Positions 1 through 7,174 of a DNA stretch of 10,066 nt are shown piece by piece. Numbering within the stretch: position 1 is the stretch's first letter; every line of letters begins with the position of its first letter. The notes below the pieces were generated by a model that was not told the origin of the DNA, made no database searches, and worked only from the letters and a program-made list of their open reading frames with translations. Source of the stretch: Gammaproteobacteria bacterium (lineage in GTDB: Bacteria > Pseudomonadota > Gammaproteobacteria > Pseudomonadales > M0112); assembly GCA_006227085.1 (NCBI GenBank), contig SBFY01000154.1, positions 1 through 10,066 on the forward strand, written 5' to 3'. Made by a program: the position numbers and the translations under genes.

Positions 1-7
1 GCCTCAC

Positions 8-83
8 GCGCCTGTAGCTCAGTGGATAGAGCATCCGCCTCCTAAGCGGAGGGTCGCAGGTTCAACTCCTGCCAGGCGCACCA
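8..83 (+). tRNA. tRNA-Arg (anticodon CCT)
   Basis: The segment folds as a full cloverleaf of 76 nt including an encoded CCA. The acceptor stem GCGCCTG pairs with CAGGCGC, the D stem is GCTC/GAGC, the anticodon stem TCCGC pairs with GCGGA around the loop CTCCTAA, and the T stem GCAGG pairs with CCTGC around TTCAACT. The anticodon CCT (34-36 of the tRNA) reads AGG arginine codons, which are rare in this window's genes. The encoded 3' ACCA is usual in gammaproteobacteria. The promoter would lie left of the window. No second copy of the tRNA 3' end was seen downstream, so there is no sign of an island inserted here. Confidence 0.96.
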
Positions 84-129
84 GTCACGGCCGGGCATTG
101 GTCGTCACACCCAACGGGTGCTCATCATC

Positions 130-1371
130 ATGATGCATGCGTTCTGTTATACCCTGATCCTGCTGGCGCTGGCCGCCATCCTGTTTGAAGACAAGATCCA
201 TCTCAGCAAAGCCAAATCCACCCTCTTGCTCGGCACCCTGGGCTGGATCGCGCTATGGATTTTCCCGCAAGATTTTGGCGGCCGCGATCATGTGCGGTTG
301 CGCTTCGAGGAAGAATTACTGGGCATTTCCAGCCTGTGGTTATTCCTGGTCGCCACCATGACGTTTGTGGCTTACCTGAACAAGCAGGGTTTTATTGAAG
401 CCCTCATCTACCGCTGGCTGCCTTCACGGATGAGCCTGAAAAAACTGATGCTGTTTGTCGGGCTGTTCGCGTTTGCGTTTTCGTCACTGGCTGACAACAT
501 CACCGCAACACTGGTGTGCCTGTCATTGATCCTCACCTTGCCGGTCGAAACGGCCGCGAAATTGCGTTGCACCGTGCTGGCTGTGTTCGCCATCAACTCT
601 GGCGGCGTGGCGTTAATCACCGGCGATGTCACCACGCTGATGATCTTCCTGGCGGGTAAATTACCGGTCGCCGATATCCTGCTGCTGGGCCTGCCGGCCC
701 TGGGCGGTGTCCTCGTGCTGTATGCCTTACTGCAACACGGCATGACACACACCGTTACCCTGACACCACGCGCCATTACCTTGCGCGGCCGCGATTGGGT
801 CGTCGCCGGTATTTTCCTGCTGACCCTGACCGCCACCATCAGCGGCAGCCTGCTGTTCTCCATTCCCCCGCTGCTGGTGTTCCTGTTCGGCCTGTCGGTC
901 ATGTTCATGGCTGGCTGGTGGCTGGGCATCAGTGATGAAGGCGATTGGCTGGACTATGTGCGGGTCATCGAATTTGAGACCCTGTTTTTCTTCCTCGGTG
1001 TGCTGCTGCTGGTTGGCCTGGCCCTGGAACTGGGTGCGCTGGATGTGATCCCCGCGCTGTACGCCAACCATCCGGCCATGATGGCCAATTACCTGATGGG
1101 GCTGATGTCGGCCCTGATCGACAACGTCCCCATGACCGCTGCCCTGCTGAAATCCGGTGTGACGATGGATGACCGTGGCTGGTTCGGCCTGACCTACGCC
1201 ATCGGCGTCGGCGGCTCGCTGCTGGTGATCGGCTCGGCGGCCGGCATCGTGGCCATGAGCAAGATGCGGGAACTGACCTTCACCGCCTACCTGCGATTCT
1301 GCCCGCAGGTCCTGCTGGCCTACAGCACAGGCTACGGACTGGCCTGCCTGCTCAGCAGCCAATGGCAATAA
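130..1371 (+). CDS. nhaD: NhaD-type Na+/H+ antiporter
   Basis: An inner-membrane antiporter of the ion transporter (CitMHS-like) superfamily, expected to export Na+ (or Li+) in exchange for protons. About 413 residues with some ten or more hydrophobic segments, normal for NhaD. Numbering from a GTG at 118, the family signatures are SLADNITAT near 124-131, GDVTT near 169, SALIDNVPMTAAL near 332-342 and GGSLLVIGSAAG near 365-376; the paired DN motifs and GDVTT are the usual ion-path elements. The start is uncertain: GTG 118, ATG 130 and ATG 133 are in frame and none has a good Shine-Dalgarno. I prefer ATG 130 because the GTG sits in the 3' arm of a small hairpin (108-120). Family assignment is strong; ion specificity is inferred. 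Confidence 0.85.
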   Translation: MMHAFCYTLILLALAAILFEDKIHLSKAKSTLLLGTLGWIALWIFPQDFGGRDHVRLRFEEELLGISSLWLFLVATMTFVAYLNKQGFIEALIYRWLPSRMSLKKLMLFVGLFAFAFSSLADNITATLVCLSLILTLPVETAAKLRCTVLAVFAINSGGVALITGDVTTLMIFLAGKLPVADILLLGLPALGGVLVLYALLQHGMTHTVTLTPRAITLRGRDWVVAGIFLLTLTATISGSLLFSIPPLLVFLFGLSVMFMAGWWLGISDEGDWLDYVRVIEFETLFFFLGVLLLVGLALELGALDVIPALYANHPAMMANYLMGLMSALIDNVPMTAALLKSGVTMDDRGWFGLTYAIGVGGSLLVIGSAAGIVAMSKMRELTFTAYLRFCPQVLLAYSTGYGLACLLSSQWQ

Positions 1372-1384
1372 CGCCAGAATCTGA

Positions 1385-1412
1385 TTGATTTTTGGTCAAC
1401 GCCTTTTACAAT
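1385..1412 (+). promoter_or_regulatory. Candidate sigma70-type promoter for the symporter gene
   Basis: TTGATT at 1385-1390 and TACAAT at 1407-1412 are separated by 16 bp and match the -35 and -10 consensus at 4/6 and 5/6 positions. The predicted start of transcription near 1419 gives a leader of about 40 nt before the ATG at 1458. This is a match by eye in the only AT-rich part of the 86-bp gap between the antiporter and symporter genes. Confidence 0.45.
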
Positions 1413-1413
1413 C

Positions 1414-1433
1414 GGCGGTCATAACCGACCGCC
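1414..1433 (+). terminator. Terminator-like hairpin in the antiporter-symporter gap
   Basis: GGCGGTC (1414-1420) pairs perfectly with GACCGCC (1427-1433) around a 6-nt loop, followed only by TTT and then CCCC. It could end the antiporter transcript weakly, or, since it lies just after the promoter-like TACAAT, it could be a structured 5' leader of the symporter mRNA. The short T run makes efficient intrinsic termination doubtful. Confidence 0.4.
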
Positions 1434-1457
1434 TTTCCCCTAATCAAGGATCCGATT

Positions 1458-2912
1458 ATGTTCAGCGCCCTGACCCTGTTTGTGGCCGTCTACCTGTTGG
1501 TCACCGTCGGCATCGGCCTGGTGGCCTCCAGCCGCGTGCACAGTTCCCGCGACTACGTGGTGGCCGGCCGCAGCCTGCCCCTGTTCGTGGTCGCCGCCAC
1601 TGTGTTTGCCACCTGGTTTGGCTCGGAAACGGTGCTGGGCATTCCCGGCCGTTTCATGGAAGAAGGCCTGGGCGGCATTGTCGAAGACCCGTTTGGTGCC
1701 GCCTTCTGCTTGATCTTCGTCGGTATCTTTTTTGCCGCCCACCTGTATCGCAAGAACCTGCTGACCATCGGTGATTACTACCGCGACCGCTACAACCACA
1801 CGGTCGAGTTCCTGACCTCCGTCGCCATCATCGTGTCTTACCTGGGCTGGGTCTCAGCGCAGCTGATGGCCATGGGGCTGGTATTCAATGCTGTGACGGG
1901 TGGTGAAGTGTCACTGACCGCTGGCATCCTGCTCGGTGCATCCATCGTACTGGTCTACACACTGTTCGGGGGCATGTTCTCGGTTGCGTGGACCAGCGCG
2001 TTCCAGATGGTGGTGATTGTGTTCGGCCTGCTCTACCTGGCCTGGTACCTGGGCGACAAGGCGGGCGGCGTAGGTACCGTTATCGATTATGTGGACACTG
2101 CCGGCAAACTCGATTTCTGGCCCGAACCCACCTTACCTGAAATCCTCGCGTTTATTGGCGCCGCTGTCACCTTGATGCTGGGCTCTATCCCGCAGCAGGA
2201 TGTGTTCCAGCGCGTGACCTCGGCCAAGGATGAAAAGACCGCTGTCTGGGGCTCCATTCTCGGTGGCAGCTTTTACCTGTTGTTTGCCTTTATCCCGATC
2301 TTCCTGGTGTCTTCCGCATTCCTGATTGACCCGGTTATGGTCGAAGCCACGATGGCTGACGATGCGCAGCATGTGCTCCCCAAACTCATCATGCAGGACA
2401 CGCCATTGTTCGCGCAGATCATCTTCTTTGGTGCGCTGCTTTCAGCGATCATGTCCACTGCTGCGGGCACCTTGCTGGCGCCATCCGTCACCTTCACCGA
2501 GAACATCCTCAAGGGTTACCTGAACAAGGACATTTCTGACGAGAAGTTCCTGCTCACCATTCGTGCCACGGTTGTCGTGTTCACGGTATGCGTGACCTTG
2601 TTTGCCTTGAACAGCGAATCCAGCATTTATGAAATGGTCGGTAACGCCTACTGCGTGACATTGGTATCGGCGTTTGTGCCACTGGCATTTGGCGTGTACT
2701 GGAAGCGCGCCACCACCCAAGGCGCCTTGCTGGCAATTTTTGCCGGCCTTTCAGTATGGATTGGCCTGGATTTCATTGCCCCAATCATCAATGAAGACTT
2801 CAGCACCATCTGGCCGGGCCAATTGGCCGGCTTGTTGGCAGCGATCGCTGGCATGATCGTGGGCTCACTGATGCCACAAGTGATCGCCAAAGGTCATCCG
2901 GAAGCCGCTTAA
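1458..2912 (+). CDS. Sodium:solute symporter (SSS family)
   Basis: An integral membrane protein of 484 residues, with about 13 hydrophobic segments as usual for the LeuT-fold SSS (SLC5-like) family; it should couple inward Na+ flow to uptake of an organic solute. Typical features are SSRDYVVAGRSLP after the first helix, WFGSETVLGIPG from residue 53, YLGWVSAQLMAMG near 132, QQDVFQR at 246 and the Ser/Thr-rich SAIMSTAAGTLL around 329-340, where the second sodium site is expected. The WFGSE and QQDVFQR regions recall the choline-transporter (CHT/SLC5A7) branch more than proline (PutP) or pantothenate carriers; this is from memory and the substrate cannot be read from sequence. AAGGA at 1446-1450, 7 bp before the ATG, supports the start. 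The radical SAM gene follows after 22 bp and is probably cotranscribed. Confidence 0.9.
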   Translation: MFSALTLFVAVYLLVTVGIGLVASSRVHSSRDYVVAGRSLPLFVVAATVFATWFGSETVLGIPGRFMEEGLGGIVEDPFGAAFCLIFVGIFFAAHLYRKNLLTIGDYYRDRYNHTVEFLTSVAIIVSYLGWVSAQLMAMGLVFNAVTGGEVSLTAGILLGASIVLVYTLFGGMFSVAWTSAFQMVVIVFGLLYLAWYLGDKAGGVGTVIDYVDTAGKLDFWPEPTLPEILAFIGAAVTLMLGSIPQQDVFQRVTSAKDEKTAVWGSILGGSFYLLFAFIPIFLVSSAFLIDPVMVEATMADDAQHVLPKLIMQDTPLFAQIIFFGALLSAIMSTAAGTLLAPSVTFTENILKGYLNKDISDEKFLLTIRATVVVFTVCVTLFALNSESSIYEMVGNAYCVTLVSAFVPLAFGVYWKRATTQGALLAIFAGLSVWIGLDFIAPIINEDFSTIWPGQLAGLLAAIAGMIVGSLMPQVIAKGHPEAA

Positions 2913-2934
2913 GCACCCATCACAGGCTGACACC

Positions 2935-4845
2935 ATGAAACGACCCGTCTGGCTGTTCAGCCTCGACTCCGAACACTTCCACGCTGCGCCCACCGCCACC
3001 GGTGGGCTGATCGCCTGGTACCGCGTGTATGGCCAGACACCGGATGCCATCGACTTCCGGCAAATCCATTTCCGCGAACGCGAAGACGTGGCCACATGGA
3101 CAACGGCGCACCTGGCCGCACTGGTCGATGAAGCCAACACCGCACTCGCAGCCGGCCTGCAACCGATTATCGGCATCAGTTTCTACACATGGAATGCGGC
3201 AGAGTTTCTCGAACTCAGCCGCCAGCTGCGACGCGCCTGCCCCGGCATCACCATCATTGCCGGTGGGCCTCATGTGCAGCAGGCCGAAACCTATCTCGGC
3301 ATCGACCCGATTGATGTGATCGTGTTCGGCGAAGGTGAAGCCGCCTTCCAGGAACTGCTCGACACCCCGATGCATGAATGGTCACAAGTGCCGGGCATCG
3401 CTTTCCTGCAGGATGGTGCTATCGTCAAAACCAGCAAACGCGAACGCCAGCTCGACCTGGCACAGATTCCTTCACCGTTTGATGTGCTGGAACTGACCGA
3501 TGCCAACGGCAAGCCGCTCTACGATGCCGTAGCCTACGAAACCAGCCGCGGCTGCCCGTACAAATGTTCATTCTGCGAATGGGGCACCGGCGCGATTGGC
3601 ACCAAGATGGTGTCGTTCCCGATCGAACGCCTCAAGCATGACTGGGAAAAAATCGCCAAAGCGGGCATCCCCAACATCTGGCTGGCCGATTCCAATTTTG
3701 GCGCCCTGAAAAGCGATATCGACAAAGCACGCATCATCTGCGATTTGAAACAACGCTATGACCTGCCGCGCACCTTTGCGACATCCTGGTCCAAGAAACA
3801 CAGCCCGCGTGTACAGGAAATTGTGCTGATGCTGCACGATCACGGCCTGCTGCCGCATTACCAGCTGGCCTTGCAAACGCTGACACCGCTGGCACTGGAA
3901 CTCTGCCATCGTGAAAACATGGATGCCAACGAGTATGAGCCGATTGCCCGCAAGATGGCCGATGCCGGCATCCCGATTTCAGCCGAACTGATCTGGGGCC
4001 TGCCGGGCGATAACCTCGCCAGCTTCGAGAAAAACCTCGACACGCTGCTCGCGACATTCCCGAGCATCAACATTTTCGGTTACACCCTGCTACCCGGCAC
4101 CGAGTTTTACGAAAAACGCACTGACTACAACATCCAGACCATCCCGGTCGCCGGTTACGGCAAGGCCAAAGGCGAATACGTGGTGGGCTGCCATACCTTT
4201 GACAGCACGGAAGGTGGTGAAGGCTATTTCCTGATCACTGGCCACATGGTGCTGATCCATGGCCATATGCTGTCACGCACCACCCGCTACCTGGCACTGG
4301 AAGGTTCGGTGCCGGCCGGCAGCCTGTTGCGCGCTGTGACCGATGCGCTGGTGCATGGGTTTGCCGATGCCCTGCCCGGCATTGACCCGGCCAACCGCAT
4401 GCAGGTGTATGAATCGCGTGCGGATATCTACCTCACCATCCTGAAGGATCGTGAGCGTTGTTATCGCATCATCCATGACACCGTGCTGTCATGGCTGGAA
4501 CAGCATAACGGCCAACACCTGATCCCCGTGGTTTCGCGCATCCTGCAACTCGACAGCCTGTTCTGCCCGCGCTATGGCCAACAGCAATACTTTGAACACA
4601 CCGTGGATTTCAATGCCCGTGCCGTACTGATGGCCTTGCGCGGCATGAACCTGCCGGCAGCGGAACTGTTTGATGGCCAGCCACAGACCTTGTCACTGCG
4701 CAGCCCCGGTGGCGTCGGTGATGTGCTGAAAAACCCGGACGGTGGCAGCTGGCTGAAAAGCCAATTGCTGGATGACAGCACACCGTCGGTGATTGCCTGG
4801 CAGCCCGCGAGTGCCGATGACAAACGGATCAGCGTGACGCCCTAA
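2935..4845 (+). CDS. B12-binding-type radical SAM protein, substrate unknown
   Basis: A cytoplasmic 636-residue radical SAM enzyme. The cluster motif CxxxCxxC is C207, C211 and C214 in TSRGCPYKCSFCEWG and should bind a [4Fe-4S] cluster that cleaves S-adenosylmethionine. Residues about 1-200 look like the Rossmann-type B12-binding domain that precedes many such enzymes: GISFYTWN, IIAGGPH (107-113) and VFGEGE (130-135) are typical. The cobalamin-ligating DxHxxG motif is absent, so B12 would bind without a protein histidine or not at all. ELIWGLPGDN (near 351-360) and GYTLLPGTEFYEK are later barrel elements. A long C-terminal part (about 420-636) is not recognised. Relatives include methyltransferases, ring-forming enzymes and peptide or polyketide tailoring enzymes; no partner gene here fixes the reaction. 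The Shine-Dalgarno is weak (AGG at 2924-2926). The 3' end overlaps the opposing GNAT gene by 17 bp. Confidence 0.85.
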   Translation: MKRPVWLFSLDSEHFHAAPTATGGLIAWYRVYGQTPDAIDFRQIHFREREDVATWTTAHLAALVDEANTALAAGLQPIIGISFYTWNAAEFLELSRQLRRACPGITIIAGGPHVQQAETYLGIDPIDVIVFGEGEAAFQELLDTPMHEWSQVPGIAFLQDGAIVKTSKRERQLDLAQIPSPFDVLELTDANGKPLYDAVAYETSRGCPYKCSFCEWGTGAIGTKMVSFPIERLKHDWEKIAKAGIPNIWLADSNFGALKSDIDKARIICDLKQRYDLPRTFATSWSKKHSPRVQEIVLMLHDHGLLPHYQLALQTLTPLALELCHRENMDANEYEPIARKMADAGIPISAELIWGLPGDNLASFEKNLDTLLATFPSINIFGYTLLPGTEFYEKRTDYNIQTIPVAGYGKAKGEYVVGCHTFDSTEGGEGYFLITGHMVLIHGHMLSRTTRYLALEGSVPAGSLLRAVTDALVHGFADALPGIDPANRMQVYESRADIYLTILKDRERCYRIIHDTVLSWLEQHNGQHLIPVVSRILQLDSLFCPRYGQQQYFEHTVDFNARAVLMALRGMNLPAAELFDGQPQTLSLRSPGGVGDVLKNPDGGSWLKSQLLDDSTPSVIAWQPASADDKRISVTP

Positions 4846-5848
4846 GCGTCGCTTCACGGTCCGCCAACACAAAATCCACCCATTGCCAGCCGGTGTCGCT
4901 GGCAATCTGCAAGGCCTCGCGCTGAATGCGTGCGTGACTGTATTGCATGCGCAGGCAATCCCCCTGCTGGCGCTCAAACAACACACACCCGAAATACCAG
5001 CCTTCCTGTCGCAACCGCTCGATCAAGGCAATGGCGGCTGGATGATGCAAGGGGATATCGATGTACCAGCCGCGGGTGCGCGCACTGGCATCCACCGATT
5101 GCCGGAATGCCTGCGTGGCCTGCGCCCAATCTTCACCCATCGCGTGGATCACCAGCCGGTTAACGCCCTTGCGCGGGTCTTCCAGGCTGGTGCATTGCGT
5201 ATGCGCATCAACTGAAGCAGGCACCGGCACGGATTGCGTACGGATCTCGCGCGGGTAATGCAGCCGTTCGTACAGGGATGCCAACTTGTCGCGATACACC
5301 GATGGTGTATACACCACGCGTGCTGGTGGTGGCTGCACCGGGCAATACATGGCCAGCGCCGGATTGCGATCACCCAGTGGATCATTGATCACACCGGCGG
5401 CATTCATGCTGGAGGGAAATTCCGGTACCAGGAAACCGCATTCCACCGTGCCGCGCTCCAAACCATTGCGCTGTGAAGCGGTGTGCGTGGTCACGCTGTA
5501 GAGCTGCAAACCGGTCAGCACCGGCGGATAAAACAAGCCCACCGTTGCCGTCAACTGGGCCAACACGCCGCGACGCTGGTATTCAGGCCGGATCATGCCC
5601 GTCATCGCGTCGGCTGTCGGTGCGCCAGCATACTCCCACATGGTACCGACATGGCCGATCAGGTCACCGCCTGCTGTTTCGGCCACTGCCGACACCAGCA
5701 GGCCATCACGCAACTTGCTGGCAATGGCTGCCTCGTCATAGAACAAGGCCATCGGGTAACTGTCGCCATAACAGGCACGCACCAATGCAATCAGCCTGGC
5801 AGCATCGTCAGGCATTAAACGGCGATAGTGCAAGACATCCGCCATCAT
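4829..5848 (-). CDS. GNAT-type N-acetyltransferase with extra C-terminal domain
   Basis: A cytoplasmic protein of 339 residues, about twice the size of a single GNAT domain. The N-terminal 150 residues resemble GNAT: RRLMPDDAARLIALVRACYG (9-28) is the usual first strand and helix, DLIGHVGT (62-69) a core strand, and MIRPEYQRRGVLAQL (85-99) the acetyl-CoA pyrophosphate loop, with Leu where Gly/Ala is often found. Residues about 250-310 form a second block, WYIDIPL...RLRQEGWYFGCVLFERQQGD, a pattern I recall from C-terminal parts of multidomain GNAT proteins. The acceptor substrate is unknown. The ATG at 5848 (second ATG at 5845) lies 3 bp after the rlmD stop, so translation is probably coupled to rlmD. 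The 3' end overlaps the convergent radical SAM gene. Confidence 0.75.
   Translation of the reverse strand: MMADVLHYRRLMPDDAARLIALVRACYGDSYPMALFYDEAAIASKLRDGLLVSAVAETAGGDLIGHVGTMWEYAGAPTADAMTGMIRPEYQRRGVLAQLTATVGLFYPPVLTGLQLYSVTTHTASQRNGLERGTVECGFLVPEFPSSMNAAGVINDPLGDRNPALAMYCPVQPPPARVVYTPSVYRDKLASLYERLHYPREIRTQSVPVPASVDAHTQCTSLEDPRKGVNRLVIHAMGEDWAQATQAFRQSVDASARTRGWYIDIPLHHPAAIALIERLRQEGWYFGCVLFERQQGDCLRMQYSHARIQREALQIASDTGWQWVDFVLADREATLRASR
4882..4906. repeat. 9-bp perfect inverted repeat near the convergent gene ends
   Basis: ATTGCCAGC (4882-4890) and GCTGGCAAT (4898-4906) are perfect reverse complements around a 7-nt loop. The repeat lies 37 bp past the radical SAM stop and inside the last codons of the GNAT gene (IASDTGWQW). 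No T run follows on the plus strand; on the minus strand TTTT occurs about 7 nt later. It could serve as a 3'-end structure for the radical SAM mRNA, or be a coding coincidence. Confidence 0.4.
5303..5316. repeat. 14-bp perfect palindrome within the GNAT gene
   Basis: TGGTGTATACACCA is a perfect palindrome. An additional ATACACC at 5294-5300 forms a second inverted pair with GGTGTAT at 5304-5310, so three copies of the same 7-mer lie within 22 bp. On the coding strand this encodes VVYTPSVY, with the VY codons GTG TAT repeated, so protein constraint may explain part of it. A role as an operator is speculative. Confidence 0.35.
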
Positions 5849-5851
5849 CCA

Positions 5852-7153
5852 TCACCGGCAAAACAAGGCGAGCGCTTCAATGTGCGCGGTTTGCGGGAAC
5901 ATGTCCACCAGCGCGAGGCGATCGAGTGTGTAGCCCTTTTCCGCAAATAACCGCGCATCGCGCGCCAGCGTCGCCGGGTTACAACTCACATACAAGACCC
6001 GCGGGATTTTCTGTTTCCCGATCGCCTGCGTGAGCGCTTGTGCGCCGGTGCGTGGCGGATCCAGCACCACCGCATCCCATTGGCCTTTCGGCAGGCGCAC
6101 ATCTTCCGCTTGCAAATCGGCCACATCAAACGCCGCATTGGCCAAACCATTCCCCAAGGCATTCTCTTCAGCTTGTGCCACCATGGCAGCCGAGACCTCA
6201 AGCCCCAGGATATCCGCACCCAGGCGCGCCATTGGCAAACTGAAATTCCCAAGGCCAGAGAAAGCATCGAGAATGCGCTCACCCGGTTTTGGCTGCAACC
6301 ACGCCATGGCGGTTTTCACCAATTCCCGGTTGACCACCCGATTGGCTTGCAGGAAATCACCGCCGGAATAGCCGATGCGCAGCTGGAAATCCGGCAGGCA
6401 ATAACCGGGTGCTTCCTGCACGGGTGCGTGCAAGCACTCAAACCCATCGGCTGTGTCCTGCACAAACACATAACTTTTTTCGGATTGCGCCAACAACTGC
6501 CACAGGCGACGATCGGCTTCCGGCATGGCTGCCACTGTGCGCAGTAATACGACCGGTGAATCATGGTTCGCTGTTGATTCCGACAAGGATAATTCGACAT
6601 GCCCCAGGGCTTGCGGCAAAGCCATCGCCGCAACCGCCTTCGCCAATGCCGCGGGCAAATGCGCCAAGGCCGGCTCCAGCACCGGACACGTCTCCACAGC
6701 AATCACCTTGTTACCACGCCGTTCACGAAAACCCAGCACAGGTTTGCCTTCCCGTTTCGGCAGCCACACGGCAAAGCGCGCACGTCGCCGGTAGCCCAGC
6801 GGCGCCGATGTGACCGGCAGTTCAATGCATTCCGGTTGCACGCCGGCCTGGCGATGCAATAATTCCAGCAAGGTCACTTGCTTGTGTGCCAGCTGCCCAC
6901 CCATATCGAGGTGTTGCAAATCACAACCACCGCAGCGGTCATACAGTGCACACGGCGCAGTGATCCGATCCGGTGATGGCACCACCACGCTGACTGTCTC
7001 GTATTCTTCCAGTCGTGCCTTGCGATGCAGTAATTTCGCTTCAACCGTTTCTCCCGGCAGCGCACCACTCACAAAGCAGGTTTTGCCATGATGACGGGCG
7101 ATACCCCGCCCTTCATGACTCAGGGATTCAATCGTTAAACGGATATGGGACAT
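5852..7153 (-). CDS. rlmD: 23S rRNA (uracil-1939-C5)-methyltransferase RlmD
   Basis: Transfers a methyl group from S-adenosylmethionine to C5 of U1939 (E. coli numbering) of 23S rRNA. The 433 residues match the family length and domain order. A TRAM RNA-binding domain spans about 1-60 (SHEGRGIARHHGKTCFVSGALPGE). Iron-sulfur ligands are C68, C74 and C77 in PCALYDRCGGC plus C156 in ETCPVLEP. DFLQANRVVN (267-275) precedes the methyltransferase fold, with the SAM loop DAFSGLGNFSLP (296-307), DPPRTGA (365-371), the catalytic cysteine C391 in VSCNPATLARD and the likely catalytic base E426 in HIEALALF. Every key residue is present, so it should be active. It starts 21 bp after the SDR stop without a clear Shine-Dalgarno, and the GNAT gene follows after 3 bp, which suggests an SDR-rlmD-GNAT transcript. 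Confidence 0.95.
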   Translation of the reverse strand: MSHIRLTIESLSHEGRGIARHHGKTCFVSGALPGETVEAKLLHRKARLEEYETVSVVVPSPDRITAPCALYDRCGGCDLQHLDMGGQLAHKQVTLLELLHRQAGVQPECIELPVTSAPLGYRRRARFAVWLPKREGKPVLGFRERRGNKVIAVETCPVLEPALAHLPAALAKAVAAMALPQALGHVELSLSESTANHDSPVVLLRTVAAMPEADRRLWQLLAQSEKSYVFVQDTADGFECLHAPVQEAPGYCLPDFQLRIGYSGGDFLQANRVVNRELVKTAMAWLQPKPGERILDAFSGLGNFSLPMARLGADILGLEVSAAMVAQAEENALGNGLANAAFDVADLQAEDVRLPKGQWDAVVLDPPRTGAQALTQAIGKQKIPRVLYVSCNPATLARDARLFAEKGYTLDRLALVDMFPQTAHIEALALFCR

Positions 7154-7174
7154 GCAATGACAGCCAGAAACCGG

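Noticed and set aside
8..83. tRNA-Arg as attachment site of a genomic island
   Set aside because: No direct repeat of the tRNA 3' end, integrase or mobile gene was seen in the window and composition does not change after the tRNA.
727..1368. 213-residue minus-strand open frame inside the antiporter gene
   Set aside because: Its translation is Gln/His/Gly-rich low-complexity sequence of the kind seen antisense to GC-rich membrane genes; the opposite strand encodes a clear NhaD protein.
1385..1774. 129-residue plus-strand open frame overlapping the start of the symporter
   Set aside because: Arg/Pro-rich shadow in another frame of the symporter gene, without a recognisable motif or Shine-Dalgarno.
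2935..5848. RiPP or natural-product cluster around the radical SAM gene
   Set aside because: No precursor peptide, leader-recognition domain, protease or exporter was found; the nearest transporter is an uptake symporter and the other neighbours are housekeeping genes.
5473..6033. 186-residue plus-strand open frame across the GNAT-rlmD junction
   Set aside because: It is antisense to two well-supported genes and its Arg/Ser/Pro-rich translation has no family features.
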